A stretch of DNA of 64,000 nucleotides, taken from assembly GCA_036365515.1 (NCBI GenBank), contig CM070874.1, positions 166,299,797-166,363,796 of the forward strand. Direction: 5' to 3'. The stretch is from Torymus aiolomorphi (lineage: Eukaryota; Arthropoda; Insecta; Hymenoptera; Torymidae). This document shows, in pieces, positions 8,562 to 21,900 of this stretch; the first letter of the stretch is position 1; each line of letters starts with the position of its first letter. The translations under genes were made by a program, and so were the position numbers. Under the pieces are notes generated by a model that did no database searches, was not told where the DNA came from, and saw only the letters and a program-made list of their open reading frames with translations.

Positions 8562-10144
8562 TTATTCAATATACGTTTGACAATAATGATACTCTGTGAA
8601 AAAATGTTTAAAACATAATAGCTTTTTACACCATGCACATCGTATGACTGCAATTCCTCCACATATATCGCAAATTGGTTCCTCTTGAGTATGGAAACAG
8701 AAATCTACTGGATTTAGATGTCTTGGAGTTTTTTTCGTTAGGTATCCACTTTTATACCAGGCATATTTAAAAACATTTTGAAATCTTGGTGAAGAAAATT
8801 GATTATGGGTTAGAGATTGTAGTTTGATTATATTATTTCTCTCGTGTAATTTAACATCATAATTCATAAGAGGTGTTATGTCTGATAATTTTCTTATAAA
8901 GTTTTTCCATAATCGAAAACCATGTACATCAAGAGGATGTATCCGACCAGTTGTGCCTTTTGGTATAATTTTCAATATAAGATTTGACTCTGTCGGTAAA
9001 GTTTCTTTTACAGCGTTTTCACATTGTCCACTCCATGAATCTAATAGCAGTATAGGTGAATTCCCACTGTAAATCAAAAATACATTTTGAATCCAAATTT
9101 GAAATAGTTCCTTGGATAATTTACCTGACGCTGATGCTTCTACGTATATATTTTCTGATTTGAATAAAGTTTTCATTACTTTAGGTCCAAATTGCCCATG
9201 AGCCTCTTTCAAAACTATAAATAACGGGGACATAAGCTGTCCCTCTGCTGATATTGTTGGTTGAATAGTGTAACTATGTGTTATAGAAGATACCGACTGA
9301 ACGATGTTTTCTACATTTTTAATCCCCTCATAACAAAGATTGCGACCACTATGTATCTCTAAATTGAACCCACTTTGATCAGAATTGTAAACGTTTTGAG
9401 CATCATGCACTTTAATGAGATTTTTGACATCGTTAAAAAAATTTTCTTTGTGTTGTTCTACTTCTATTTCCTTCTGTGTAGGTAACATAGTAATAAATTT
9501 TGTTATTTTACGTGAAACAATGTGATGTTTTTTTTTTAATATTTGTATCCATCTATGTGAAGCTTTAAACCACAGAATATGTAGTTCTGCTTTCTTTACG
9601 AGAGCCCATCTTTTTATATCAATATCAAGCAGAGTCATTTTTGATTCTATCGCTTCTTTAACTTTTTGAAGTACATAAGTTGTTATTCCATATAGAATAG
9701 TTTTTCTGGTAACCCTGTTTCAATTTGTAATTTCCACCGTCGCAATTGACGATCGGAAGTATCTTTTCTATACTTCGATTGTACACTTGTCAAGGATGAT
9801 GGCTTTCTTTTTCCACTATGCCAATACTGCACTGCCTGTTTCTTATATTCAAAGTCTACATCTTCTCCATTCGGTAAACAAGCAGGAACCTCTGCATAAT
9901 CTTTATTTAATTCTTTCTCTTCTTCAATATCTTGTGGAAGTGTATCACTGTAGTCATCCTCAAAAAGTAAAGTATATTCTTCTTCTGTATGTAAATTGCA
10001 ATTTAAACTCTCCTTTATTATATTTTCTATTAAATGATATAAAGTTATCTCTTGTTCGTTAGCTTGTGATTCTTCAATTTTAACATTGTTAGGATTAAAG
10101 ATTATAGATAATAAAGATATTCCAACCAATGGATTAATAGCCAT
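8562..10144 (-). pseudogene. pogo/Tc1-like DDE transposase with C-terminal zinc cluster, frameshifted (copy 1)
   Basis: Cut-and-paste transposase related to the pogo side of Tc1/mariner (DDE_1-like). The N-terminal part (9683-10144, 153 codons from ATG 10144) ends in a helix-turn-helix region (KKQAVQYWHSGKRK ... QLRRWK). A frameshift near 9690 separates it from the catalytic part (8562-9638, 358 codons). There D87 (YNSDQSGF), D200 (LLLDSW) and D237 (HPLDVHGFRLWK) give a DDD triad with 36 residues between the last two. The C-terminus carries CDIC...CAWC...C...HYC, a likely zinc-binding tail. A close relative with the same tail is at 32100-33480. Unlike that copy, this one has no intron inside the catalytic domain. 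Confidence 0.8.
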
Positions 10145-11870
10145 TTTTTAATTTTATTTGAGGCAATGACGTTCAAGCAACAGCCGTAGATTATTTATTC
10201 TATAATTATTATTTTAATTAAAATAACTTTATTTTATTTTCATGAACGTCAATTGAACTTACTTTTATTTCAGATACTTCATAATTTTATCCCCTTTATT
10301 AAAATTGATGGCTATGTTATTCCACGTTTTATTCGTAATCTGATTGGTCGGAAACGTTGCCATGCTGTAGCTATGTGCATGGCAACGTAATGTTGTTTGT
10401 TTATATATTTCTTATAAGGTTATTTTCCCATTTTTGAATATTGTATTCAAAGCATAGTTCATCTCCACACGCGCAGTGCGCGTTTGATCTAGTCTTCTTT
10501 TTAAAATAAAGTTATGTTTCACTGAAATAAAAATATTATAATTACTACAATATTATGTGACACACACAAATAATTTAATTTATTTTATTTGTTTATTATA
10601 TGGTAGAGAGAATCGCGCCAGGTTAATATAATAAATACATAAAATAATGAAATTGAATATATGTATTTACACTCAAGCGCGCGCGGGCACTCACACGCTT
10701 ACACACGCACACTCATACGATTTCATTAATTTTATTTATTAATTGTATTAAATGGAATAGATACTCATTATAAGAAAATATTATACTAGTTTTATTTAAA
10801 ACAGTTATTGAGGGCATGTCGAATAAGAATAAGAAACTTACCGGCCACCACCTGTTTTAATTAAAAAATTAATTTGTAAACATTTATTTGATATAATTTC
10901 GACTTCAGGCCTTCCATTTGTGCGCAGATAATTTTTTATTAACATACACTCAATAAAAGGCAAACGAAAAATGTATTAATATATCATGATATGATATTTA
11001 TGTATATAATAAATATTATAAATTCTATCTAGAAAAAAAAAATGAAAACAGGTCGATGTTTTTTTACAAATATTCTTCTTATCATGGTTATATTAATAAA
11101 TTGAACATTATTAGAATCATGATTTTATTTTACGTTTTTATAATAATCCTATTTACATTATATCTCTTCTTTTAATCAAACTTACTATTTGACTTTAGAT
11201 ATCATTTTAATATTTAAACTATTTTATTTTTTTTCAAGTTCTTATTTATTTAAACGTTTCGCCCATATGACTAAAAATAAAATAGCAATACTTACAAGCC
11301 CTTTTTAATAATATATTTTCTGTATCCTCAATGCGTAATTTAACATTTTTTTTTAAGAGTATATATTAAAATGTATAATTATATCAATTTAAACAATTGT
11401 ATAAACACTAACAATATGTAATCAGTTTAGTAACTAGCGTGTAGTCAATACAAAGGAACACTACAAACTGACCACAGTTGAATAAAAATATCTCTTGTTT
11501 ACTCGAAAATTATCTCGTATTCAAGGTTTATTTTTAACTTACCAATATTTTTATAAATGTCGTCGCGAAAAAAATATTCATAGAAGCGTGATGACATTGA
11601 AAATTGTACTGTAAATTTAATATAATTATAATTATATTGCATATTTCGGTAAGAATGAAACCTTCGTTGATAAAAAAAACTTAAATTCATAAACAAAAAA
11701 AATAATCGATAAAAATTTTCTTGCAAATTTTCATTTAATGTATTAAATTTTTGTATTCAATTTTAGTATTCCACGTAAAATATGATTTGAAATAAGCATC
11801 TCAAAATAAAAAATCAAAAAGTATGGTGTGATCTATTTTTTTTAATCACTAAAAGATAAATAACTAAAGT
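10145..11870. other. AT-rich spacer with no supported gene
   Basis: Contains TA-rich low complexity and a short CG/CA patch near 10675-10710 only. The small minus-strand ORF at 11499-11726 is lysine/tyrosine/phenylalanine-rich, as expected from AT-rich DNA, and is not called. Confidence 0.5.
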
Positions 11871-12749
11871 AGGGGTAGCTCACACCTTCTATGTGTTTCT
11901 TTAAACCTCGAAACAGGACAACTATAATTTTTAATTTTCTTTACAACATGGCTTCTTTTAATCAAATATGGCTCTTCAAAACTTTGTTATTTTAAAAACA
12001 GTGTGAAAAAAATTATATTTACGCCCATAAAAATAGGGGGTGCAACCCCTTACCATTAAAACTGTGTCCAAATACTCGTCGTTTTATAAGAAACAAATAG
12101 GTGTTGGTTTCATTAAAAAATTCCGATTCCACCTCGAGATATTAAAAAAAACTGTTTTTGGAGGTGAACTTTAAGGGTGGTTTTCACCCCCACATGTCTT
12201 CCTCCACAGATAAAAAAAAATACGTGTCAAATATTTTTCGATACTCTAACCAGTTGCAAAGTTTCATGAAAATCGGAGGCAGACACTAACAAAAAGGTGA
12301 TTAATTAAATTAGGGGTAATTCACCCCGTCAATGTGTTTTTATTTTTAAATGTCGAAACAGGTCAAATATAATTTACAATTTTCTTTATAACATGGCAAT
12401 TTTCAATCAAATTTAGCTCATTAAAACATTTTTATATCAAAAATACAAGGGAAAATATCATATTTACCCTTATAAAAACTGCGGATGCAACCCCCAGCAT
12501 TAAAACTGTGCCGAAAAACTCGACTTTTCATAAGAAACAAATAGGTCTTGGTTTCATTAAAAAATTCCGGTTCCATCTTGAGATATTAAAAAAAACGGTT
12601 TTTGGGGGTGAACTTTAAGGGCGGTTTTCACCCCTTAGATAAGTTTTTCCGCAGATAAAAAAAAATATGTGTCGAATATTTTTTGGCACTTTACTCATAT
12701 GCGAAGTTGCATGAAAATCGGCGGCGGACACCAAGTATCCTTTCCTTGT
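11871..12749. repeat. Two tandem ~440-bp repeats forming the right arm of the copy-1 DDE element
   Basis: Units start near 11871 and 12312. Both contain the order GGGGTRR...CACCCC, GCAACCCC, GAAACAAATAGG, GGTGAACTTTAAGG and GGTTTTCACCCC. The same word order occurs in the arms of the 31,002-36,621 element. The right edge reads CTTTCCTTG followed by TAA; reversed this gives CAAGGAAAG, the same terminal nonamer as the left end of the 5.6-kb element. I infer this is the right end of copy 1, whose left arm is not found. Confidence 0.6.
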
Positions 12750-12950
12750 AAGAGTAGCATAAATCGCTGCTCTCCGGCGAAAAGTAGCACAACTTGCTGC
12801 TCTCCAGCTAAGAGTAGCACAACTCGCTGCTCTGCGGCGAAGAGTAGCACAAATTGCTGCTCTCCGACAAAGAATAGCACAGCTTGTGGATTCCAACGAA
12901 GAGTAGCACAGCTCGCTACGTTCCATCGAAGAGTAGCACAATTAACCAAA
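12750..12950. repeat. ~30-bp minisatellite, about seven units
   Basis: Tandem imperfect units of the form AGAGTAGCACAACTCGCTGCTCTCCGGCGA. ORFs on both strands here are repeat translations, not genes. Confidence 0.85.
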
Positions 12951-13951
12951 TAACACATCAGAAAACGTTACTCTCAAGCGTTTTTACGGCAAAAAACGGT
13001 TTTCTGCGTGTTTGGGCATGACCCACCACTGCAAAAAATCCCCAAAAATATGTTTTCAACGTACTTTTTTCCGCTCTACAAGATGAAAAAATAAAATTTT
13101 ATGTACCAGCTCATCTAAATAGTTAAAATCGCGATTTAAAGATAAAAGAATTCTTTTTTGAGGTTATGTTAAACTCCATCTGAAAAAAATCTACTGAAAA
13201 GTAGTCACATATAGTATACTCACGAATTTTTTCAGATTTTTTCAGTCATTAAAACACGGGAAAAAAATGGAACGTAAAAAACACTGTTTTTAGGGGGTTT
13301 TAGGGTCCCTAGCTAGGGGAAAAAAATTTGGGATCTAGGACCTGGTTCACCCTTCATTTTAAGGCCCAAAAAATACTTTTTCACCAAAAAATAAAAAATA
13401 AAAAATTAAGGGCATTTGACCCCTCTTAACCGAGGATACCCTTTCTTTTTCTAATTTCAATAAATATTTATAATTGTAATCTTTCGAATAAATATTTTTT
13501 TCACTTTAAATTATGAATTTATTTAAAGTTTTAAAGATTCGAATAACACGAACAAATAGATGGACACATTTTACTATCAGGTAGAGGTTTTATTCTAATA
13601 TTTTTCGAGTACAAACTCTTATTCAATGAGCATAAATTATCCATCTTTGTAATATTTATCTTTCCGATTTCGGATAGAACCAATTCAATAATACGTGGGA
13701 AGATGTCTAACTTACTTTTTCCATGTATATACGTCTCTCCCATGATCATTTAGATTATAGTAAATTGTATTCTTACGAAAGTTTAGATTTATTGCAATTT
13801 TAAAATGTTTTTAAATTGAAAACCTATTCTAATTGTAATGAAATAAAAACTACTGCCAATAGATTGGCACTTAGCTTCCTCAAACATAATTGTTGATTTC
13901 CTTTTTTTAATTTATTAAAAATAATCTTTCTCTATTTAAATTACTTTATAC
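12951..13951. other. AT-rich spacer
   Basis: Holds A-rich and G-run sequence (for example TTTTTAGGGGGTTTTAGGGTCCC near 13285) reminiscent of the neighbouring repeat style. No gene supported. Confidence 0.4.
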
Positions 13952-13955
13952 TTAC

Positions 13956-14644
13956 TATGACGGAAAATTATTTCTCCGTCATTTTCCTCTCTCCCCGCAT
14001 TGATAATGTATTAACCTTCTTAGTTGTTACAGGTGCAGACGACGCAGAAGAACGCTCGGCCGAGATAGAGACAGAGAGAGAGAGAGAGAGGGAGAAAGCG
14101 CGAGGAGCGCGCGCGAGCCCCATGGGCTCGATAGAGAGTCAGTCTCGTTTGGGATAGCGCCCGCGCTCCTTGCCAGTTTCGGAAGTATCCGTAGACCGTG
14201 CCCCGAGTGAGAGTGTGTGTGTGAGTGTGGGAGTGCACCCTGCCACCGCACGTGGTCCGCCCCGAGGCCAGCGACAGCGAGCGACGCACCAGGTGCTGGT
14301 GCGGAGGATCCGTCAGCGACAGCGATTACCGCAACATTTGTAAGTGCCGGCTTGACCTTTATCTCTCTCTCTCTCTCTCTCTCTAACTCGAGGCGACTCG
14401 GGCCTCCTTCTGCGCCCGCAGACTGCGCATCGCAAGGTGTCTTTCTTTCCCCATTTAATTTAATAAACACAAGGCTCTATTTCTTTACGCGCTAAAGTTT
14501 TTATTTCGCTACCCCGTTCTCCCGTCCTTTCATTTAGATTCGCATGCGGCGTGCATTGCACGAGGCGCGCTGGCCTCGCCGCCGCATGCAACACTTGTAA
14601 CGGGATAAATCACCGAGCAACCAAGGAATTAATTATCCGTTACA
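13956..14644 (+). repeat. Gypsy 5' LTR
   Basis: Matches 23368-24039 almost throughout. It contains GA- and CT-dinucleotide runs, which explain most of the length difference, and an AATAAAC-like polyadenylation context near 14460. Confidence 0.92.
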
Positions 14645-14647
14645 AAT

Positions 14648-14662
14648 TGGCGCCCCTCGAAA
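14648..14662 (+). promoter_or_regulatory. Primer-binding site of the gypsy element
   Basis: TGGCGCCCCTCG directly downstream of the 5' LTR; TGG is the complement of a tRNA 3' CCA. I did not assign the tRNA. Confidence 0.7.
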
Positions 14663-16661
14663 AAACCCACAGTTTCAAGAACGTGGGAAAATGTAAATAC
14701 GCATCCGGAGTGTGGAAAAATTGCAGCGCGCGGTGACGGTAGTTCACGCGGCGCATCAGTGTATTGAACACTGGCAATAAAACACCGGTGGCGTGGATGC
14801 ATTAAGCATCGCCGCACTCCGGGAAAGCCAGCGAACGCGCATTTTCGCATTCAAGGACATAGGACGGCAACCGCGGACAGTGTTTACGTTGCGCGCCAAC
14901 ACAGGACTCGGGCCGCGCAGAAAGTAAACAAAGCGCGCCTTTCTAGCACACGTTTTTGCACTATGTGTTGGAGAGAGACAAATTACTCCGAATATTATAT
15001 TCGGAGAGAAAATTATTTCGTGCGCGGTTGAATATTATTTCAGTTTTGGCGCTATTCTAGCGAGACTCAATACGCGACGCGCATATGACAACAGTGCGTC
15101 TTATGTACACTGATTCCCTTATTGTTTAATTGCGATTTTGAAAGCGACTTCGCAATAACAAGCGTTAATTAATAAACGTTAATTAATAAACGTTGATTAA
15201 TTATACGAATTGTGACAGGTGTATTGCACAATGTATATAAAATTTTGTAATTTGTTTAAACAATTAAAATTTTTTTTTTGCACTTGAAAATAAATAGAAT
15301 TTTTTTTGTTTTTTATCATTTTTTCGGTAATTTGTCACCGACACAAATTTGAATTAAATTAAAACCCAGACTCATTTTCGAAATAATTAAAGTTAATACT
15401 CAAATTAATTATAATTTGAATGAATATTTGAAACAACAACCATTGCAATAAAGGGAAAGAAAAATTTCCGAACGCGAAATAACGCATTTGCGAACTCGCT
15501 CTTCGAAACTCACTACCTAGGCACAAGCAACATAGCTTGCGAATCGCGATACACAGCAGCGTGGAAACAGCAACAGCTGATCGCTCGGGAACCATCGTAC
15601 CCCGACAGCGAATAACGCGAGTGCCGTATAGTCACCTAGTAGGCAACTAGCATAGATTGTATAATTCGAAGACAAACATTCAACGCCCTGCATTTGAGTC
15701 AGGTTGAAAAATCAGAAACATTTACCTTATTATCGACTAGCGTAAATAAAATTAAAACGTACTATATTAAAATATACGCGAAGTCAAAATAATAAACTTA
15801 AGACAACGAAATAGTCCAGAACTAATAGCAAAAACGCATATACATTCTAAACTATTTCAGAGAAATTCGGGTCACACAATTATTTAAATCAAACAAATTT
15901 TCTTTTTTTCTCTAGTATACTGAAGTATTAAACCTTCAACAACATTTAACAAAATAACCTTTGGAATTTTAAGTCAAACCGAATACTCTTCCAGTTAAAA
16001 TTAGGACCACAACAAAAGACGCAGTTTAATTTAACAATTTAGTTCATTTTTTTTTAAACACTATTATTATTCTAACTAATTTATTAAAATTTTTTTTTTA
16101 CAATAAAGAGATAAAATAATTTGAATTATCTAAGAAAATATTCTCAGAATTTATTTACCGCGATTCACGCAAAATAAATTCACAGAATTTAACGAACGTA
16201 ATTTATCTATTACAATAAATTATTGAATACATATGTCGCAAGTGCAAATCTGAATGCGACACATTTAGACAAAGCGCAAACGACCCCACAAACAATATAA
16301 ATTATTATAAATTATTATAAATTATTATAAATTATTTGAATTTATCTCTTTTTGGTTTTACAAAAAATTGCCTTTTGTGAATTCAAATTTTCTTGTGGTT
16401 AAATTGATACACAAGAAAACAAATAAAACTGGAAGAGGCAAAATTTTTCCTTCTTTTGCTTTTATTAATTTTTCTTTTTACCCCATTCCGATTTAAATAA
16501 AGAAATAGTAAAAACTTCATTCTCCTTAAATATAAAAGAGAATTGACCAGCGATTAGCGCAAATTAAACTTGAAAACACCAAAGGCGTAATAATTACAAA
16601 TTAAAACTTTAAAAACACGAATTCTTCAGCGAAGCGCATTAGGGCTTTTCAGATCAACAAC
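14663..16661 (+). other. 2-kb leader of the gypsy element
   Basis: No supported ORF. AT-rich with short tandem words (TTAATTAATAAACG about three times at 15170-15200; AATTATTATA four times at 16298-16335). Long leaders are common in some insect gypsy lineages. Confidence 0.6.
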
Positions 16662-17774
16662 ATGCCACTCTTAAACGAAGACACATTCGAAGACACCATG
16701 GGGGTGGAAATCGAAGGTTGGATAATGAATCTGGCAGGCGAGCCGCTCGACGATGCGCTCGAAAAATTAGAACTTTTAAAAAGCGGCACACAGTTTGCAA
16801 AAGCGGATAGGTTATATACGCGATTGCGAGGTGACTACGCGGTGAACGATTTCATGCGAACGGACGAAGCAGAAGACGAAGCAGAGGCGTTCGACAGAAG
16901 AAATGGAAAACTAGAAAACCTTACACAATCTCTGCCGTTCGACGCACGCACACTCGACGAGCTGGCGGAAAGGCGTGAAGCTACGAGATGCACACACCAC
17001 ATACAAAGACGTCAAACGTCAACATCACTAAACCATGTCCACACACTATTGGACCAAGTGGACATGTCGATCACTGAAGTACAAGAAGGAAACGCCTGCG
17101 CGACAGCACTAGCAACAATCGCAGAGCAAATATGGACCGCGACGACGCAAAATCAACCAGGATCGAGGCGAACGTCGCAGCAAGATATTCGTGAAGTAAT
17201 AAACCTGGGAAAAGCGATAGCCGAAGGTAGATTTCCATCGCCTATCACAACACAGTCAACGTGGGTAAACACGCTAACAACCACGATGACAACGGCAAGT
17301 ACAGCTGTAGCCAGCACTGCGGGAACGTACACAATACATTCAGCCCCGCAATCGGTCTTCACGACACGAACAGCAACTACAGCCGACGACCCTGTACAAT
17401 GCACGCTCACAAACGGCAAAACATACACAATGCCAAGAGCAGTAGCATGTGAAATGTTTAGGATACAAGGAATCGCAAAAGGCTACGATAAAGAAATAAG
17501 GCAACTGCAGGAGCAGATGTCAGACCTAATAGCGAGTACACGCCTGTACACGATGTCAAATAGAAAGACAGGCAATGAAGCGAGCTCGCAAAAACACAAG
17601 ACAGTGAACTTCCAAGACACGTACAGATTAGAGTACCTTGATGAAGGAAGTACACAAACGGACTCGTGCAACACAGCGACGAACGCAAATGCGCGACAGC
17701 CACCAGCGCTAAATCCAGCAGCGCAAAACTTCACACCGCAAAGATATTATGCGAACGAGCGTGATCCTCAGTGA
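16662..17774 (+). CDS. Gag N-terminal ORF of the gypsy element
   Basis: Open for 370 codons from ATG 16662. The first ~120 residues are acidic and helical (DDALEKLELL, DEAEDEAEAF). A Thr/Ser/Ala-rich linker follows near 205-245 and a coiled-coil-like stretch near 285-300 (IRQLQEQMSDL). It lies at the position of a gag matrix-like region, upstream of a clear capsid domain at 17889-18548 in another frame, so gag is either split in two ORFs or frameshifted between 17774 and 17889. No zinc knuckle here. Confidence 0.6.
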   Translation: MPLLNEDTFEDTMGVEIEGWIMNLAGEPLDDALEKLELLKSGTQFAKADRLYTRLRGDYAVNDFMRTDEAEDEAEAFDRRNGKLENLTQSLPFDARTLDELAERREATRCTHHIQRRQTSTSLNHVHTLLDQVDMSITEVQEGNACATALATIAEQIWTATTQNQPGSRRTSQQDIREVINLGKAIAEGRFPSPITTQSTWVNTLTTTMTTASTAVASTAGTYTIHSAPQSVFTTRTATTADDPVQCTLTNGKTYTMPRAVACEMFRIQGIAKGYDKEIRQLQEQMSDLIASTRLYTMSNRKTGNEASSQKHKTVNFQDTYRLEYLDEGSTQTDSCNTATNANARQPPALNPAAQNFTPQRYYANERDPQ

Positions 17775-17888
17775 CATCCTCAGCCTCATGCTCGTGACCG
17801 GCAAGAGTCTTGGGGGAGGGGGACCCTCCCGAGTAACTCGCAAAGTAGATACTCGGGTGAAGGTACCACGCTCCATCAATCCATAAAC

Positions 17889-18548
17889 ATGGACATTGGC
17901 AGAACGGTGCGGCAGTGGAAACTGCAATTCACTGGCGAGAAAGGCAGCAGCATCGAGGAATTCCTCGAGCGAGTTAACGAATGTCGCTCGCTCGCGCGAA
18001 TAACTGACGAGGACCTGCTGAATGCTATGTCCGAGCTGACATCTGGCTTGGCAAGGCATTGGTGGCGCCAAGCTCGCAAAAATTGGCGAACTTGGCAAGA
18101 CTTTTGCGCCGCCGCGCGCCGCTGCGACGGGGTCCACAAGCGATTCCAACAGCGACTCGTCGGCGAAGCGCAGGCCCGCACGCAAGGCAGAGACGAGCCT
18201 GTAAGGTATTATATTGTATGCCTCCTTACGATTTTAAGTAAGTTTGAGGAGCCTTGGGAGGACGAAAGACAACTCGAGCATATCTACAGAAATATGCTCC
18301 CTAGTCTCCAGCGCTTGGTGCCGCGAGAGAAAGTCACCGATATAGACAAGCTCGTAGAGTTTGCACGAGAAGCGGAAGCGCTAAGGGAATCGGAGAGGAG
18401 TTACAAACCTCCCCCGAACCCGGACAACAGTCTGTTACCAGACGTAGCCTATAAGGGGCCAAAGTCCGCGAAAACGCAACCGCAGCGCAGCAAAAATAGC
18501 CTGGCGGCTATGGCGCGCCTCCGCAAGACACACGCGAACAATCCGTGA
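17889..18548 (+). pseudogene. Gag capsid domain (retrotransposon gag) of the gypsy element
   Basis: 219 codons with the retrotransposon gag signature: a WKLQFTGEKGSSIEEFLERV-type start, then LTSGLARHWWRQ and W..F...F, and LPSLQRLV later. The zinc knuckle lies further on (about 18855-18905): CWGC, PHC can be read, but a TGA interrupts it. Stops at 18548 and around 18590 separate capsid from nucleocapsid, so the gene is broken. Confidence 0.7.
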
Positions 18549-18906
18549 CGAGCGACGGCAAGCCAAGCCTAGCCGCGATGGCAGAGTAGTCGGCTCAAGG
18601 GCTCGATCAGCTGATTAGCAGGCTACTAGACGAAAAACTGGCCAAACTTAACTTGAGTAGGGAGCGACCCCTGGGTCCGCCGCCGGCGAACCACGGCTCT
18701 TCCAAGAGGACTGGAGCGTACCGCAAGAATAGCCCCAGTCCCCCTAGCAAGCATAGGGAAAATGCTTCGGCCAGAAACGGCGAGGTGAAGTACGCGCCGC
18801 CGACTCCGGCCAGCGACAAGAACGCCAACAACCAGCCCGGGCCAAAAGAGCACATGCGATGCTGGGGCTGTAGCTGACCTGGCTATATTAAGCCGCACTG
18901 CCCGGA

Positions 18907-21900
18907 GTGCTCGGAAAAAGGCCGAGGGGGCGCGTAGAGGAGGTCCCTCTCGCCCCTTCAACACCTAACGTGACTTCATCGGTGCCACTGCCAGACGCCC
19001 TGGCAGCATCCGTCGCAACCATTTCCACCGACTCGGAGGGAAATTTGAGTACCCGGAGTCAACCAGAATACTCACGATGGTATTTACCGGTTGGTATTGG
19101 CGGGTTTTGTGTACGCGCGCTACACGACTCAGGTGCCTCTCGCACCGCAGTAGGTCCGATTGGCTTAAAGATCGCGAGCGCATGTGGCAAGATGATTACG
19201 CCGCATCGTGGAAGTGGCGCACGCCTCTTTATGCGGAAATTTAACGCCGTACTGTGGCCGCGCGAATCGACGCTTAGCATTGAAGAGCGAATTCCGCTTG
19301 AACTAACATCCCTCGCGCACGACGAAGCGAGCGCTGTTCACCTCGCTTCGGTCGGCCTCGCCGATGTTGACGAGGCCCAGCGGCGACAGTTGCAAGAGTT
19401 GCTCGACCAACTGCTGTCCGCGAGCGACGCGCCATTAGGATGCAGTAGCTGGACCGAACACAACATCGAAGTCTCGAGCACTAGGCCCATTAAGCAAAAA
19501 TACTACCCCGTCTCAAAAAAGATTGAGGAGGAAATGCACAAGCAAGTGCGAGAGATGCTCGAGGCGGGTATTATTATCCAATTGACCAGCGAATGGTCGA
19601 GCCCTGTTGTGATGCAACGGAAAGCGAATCGCACGTACTGATTCTGCATCGATTATCGTAAATTGAATGCGGTAACGAAGGCGAGCGCCTATCCGCTCCC
19701 GCACATGTAGCATCGATCTCAGCAGCGCCTACCACCAAATTCCGTTGCGGAAGGAGGCGCAGGCACTAACCTCGTTTACTGTCCCTGGAATGGGCCTCTT
19801 CGAATTTACTCGAATGCCTTATGGGGTAGTAGGCGGACCAGCGACTTTTCAAGAGCTTTCGGACCGCGTTATCGGTCCAGAAATGGAGCCTCATTCGTTC
19901 TCTTACTTGGACGATATTATTATCGTCACGGAGACGTTTGAGGAACACCTCAAGTGGCTCAGCCATGTTCTCCAGCGTATTAAAGACGCAGGTCTTACCA
20001 TTAACCGTGAGAAAAGCGAGTTCTGTCGGAGTGAGGTCAAGTTTCTCGGGGTCTTAGTTAACCGAGACGGCTTTAAGCCTGACCCGGACAAGATTGCTCC
20101 AATTTTGGAATATCCGGCGCCGAAGAACCTTAAACAGTTGAGAAGGTTCCTTCGCATGGCGTCGTGGTATCGCAAGTTCTTGCCCGACTTTGCGACGATC
20201 GCAGGGCCGCTCACGCAGTTAACAAAGCACAACGTTGCGTATGTTTGCAGTGACGCGGAGCAATCCGCATTTGAGCAGATTAAAACTCTCATTGCGTCTG
20301 CCCCGGTGTTACACCGGCCGTCGTTTGAACACCAGTTCGTGATTCAAACGGACGCGAGTGATACTGGCCTTGGAGCAGTACTCACGCAGACGATCGACGG
20401 CGAAGAGCGAGTCTTATGCTTCGCAAGCCGCACGATGACTGCAGCGGAACGGAATTATTCCGTCACGGAACACGAATGCCTCGCAGTTTTGTGGGCGATA
20501 CGCAAGTTTCGTGCTTACGTCGAAGGCTATCATTTTAAAGTGATAACCGACCATAGTAGTCTGAAATGGTTGTGCAGTTTGCATAATCCCACCGGACGCT
20601 TAGCGCGGTAGGCGCTTGAAATGCAAGCGTATGACTACGACGTTGAGCATCGTAAGGGCTCACTGAATCACGTGCCTGATGCGCTCTCTCGCATGTTTGA
20701 GGACGAGGAAGCGCCAGACCTCGCGGCAGTAGATGTCTCCGAAGAGACAGATGACGCCTGGTACAAGCGCATGGTCGCCGCCGTCGGACAAAATCCCGGA
20801 GATTACCCGTGGTGGAAGATAGTTCACGGGCTCCTCTACAGCTACCGTCCGAACCCGGCGGTCGAAGATTTGCTCGAGGACGAGGACGCTTGGAAATTAG
20901 TCTTGCCAGTAGAGAAGCGCGAGAAAGCGATGCAAGAGAGCCACGCAGAACCTACTGTGGGCCACTTAGGCCGAGCGAAAACGCATGCCCGCGTTACGCT
21001 CTATTATTACTGGCCTTCGCTGCGCAAAGATGTCGCTGACTTTGTGCGAAACTGCTTGATTTTCCAGCAGTGCAAGGTGCAGCAGACAGCGCCGGCGCAC
21101 ACTGGGGCCGAAAGGTTCAAAACCACCTAGAAGTCATAATTCTCAACCGAATTTGAAAATTTAATAACAGGAACTTTTGTGACAAACGCTACGAAGCCTA
21201 ATTTTGAAAATATGAACCTATAAACCTAATTTATAACCTATAACCCCAAAATTTACACTTGTGATTCCAAAAAATGCTATAAAACATCAATTTATAAGTC
21301 CTTGACACATGCTCTCTTAACCTTGATTCATAAAATTGGTCTACAGATTAAGTCTTGGGCCATTCCGTCGGAAATAGTGTATATTTTTAGGATATACATT
21401 GTATGTGGTTTAAATAACATTTTTCTCTTTTTTATAGCTGATTTTGGCCTCAAAGCCACTAGGTGTAAGACCCCCTTAAGACTTATGAGGTTAGGGCTTA
21501 TAGGTTTAGAGTTTATGAGTGCATGGCTTACTGGATCAAAGGCCAAGAGTTCACGAGTAAAGGGCTTACAAATTAAAGGTTTATCGTATTTTTGGGATTT
21601 GCAGGTCAAAAATTGAATTGATTGGTTGATGTGATAGGATTATATGACTCCTTAGATTTATAGGTTAATTTTTTGGAAAATCAGGCTTCGTAGGGCTCTT
21701 CGATATTTGATAACGAATGTTCCTAAGCAAAAATTTTCAGATTCCGTTGCGAATTGCGACCTCTAGGTGGTTTTGAACCAAAAAATCCGTATGGCCCCAG
21801 TGTGCGGCGGGCCTCATGGACAGCCATCGCGCATTACGCCCGTGGCAAATTGTTGCAGGGGACATTGTGGGGCCTTTCCCCCGGTCCGCTCGAGGTTTCG

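Noticed and set aside
9787..10062. Plus-strand 91-codon ORF
   Set aside because: Antisense shadow of the transposase N-terminal exon on the minus strand.
12750..12950. Possible CRISPR array
   Set aside because: Units are contiguous and degenerate with no unique spacers, and the context is animal.
12615..12958. Overlapping Ser/Thr/Cys-rich ORFs on both strands
   Set aside because: Generated by the 30-bp minisatellite; the frames follow the repeat unit.
13958..13959. LTR starting at TG with a 5-bp duplication
   Set aside because: The bases flanking TG...CA do not match as five. Starting at TATGACGG gives matching TTAC on both sides, so the 4-bp reading is preferred.
21302..21616. 104-codon ORF inside the 709-bp element
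   Set aside because: Built from repeated CTTATAGGTTTA-like words and no domain; a mirror ORF exists on the other strand.
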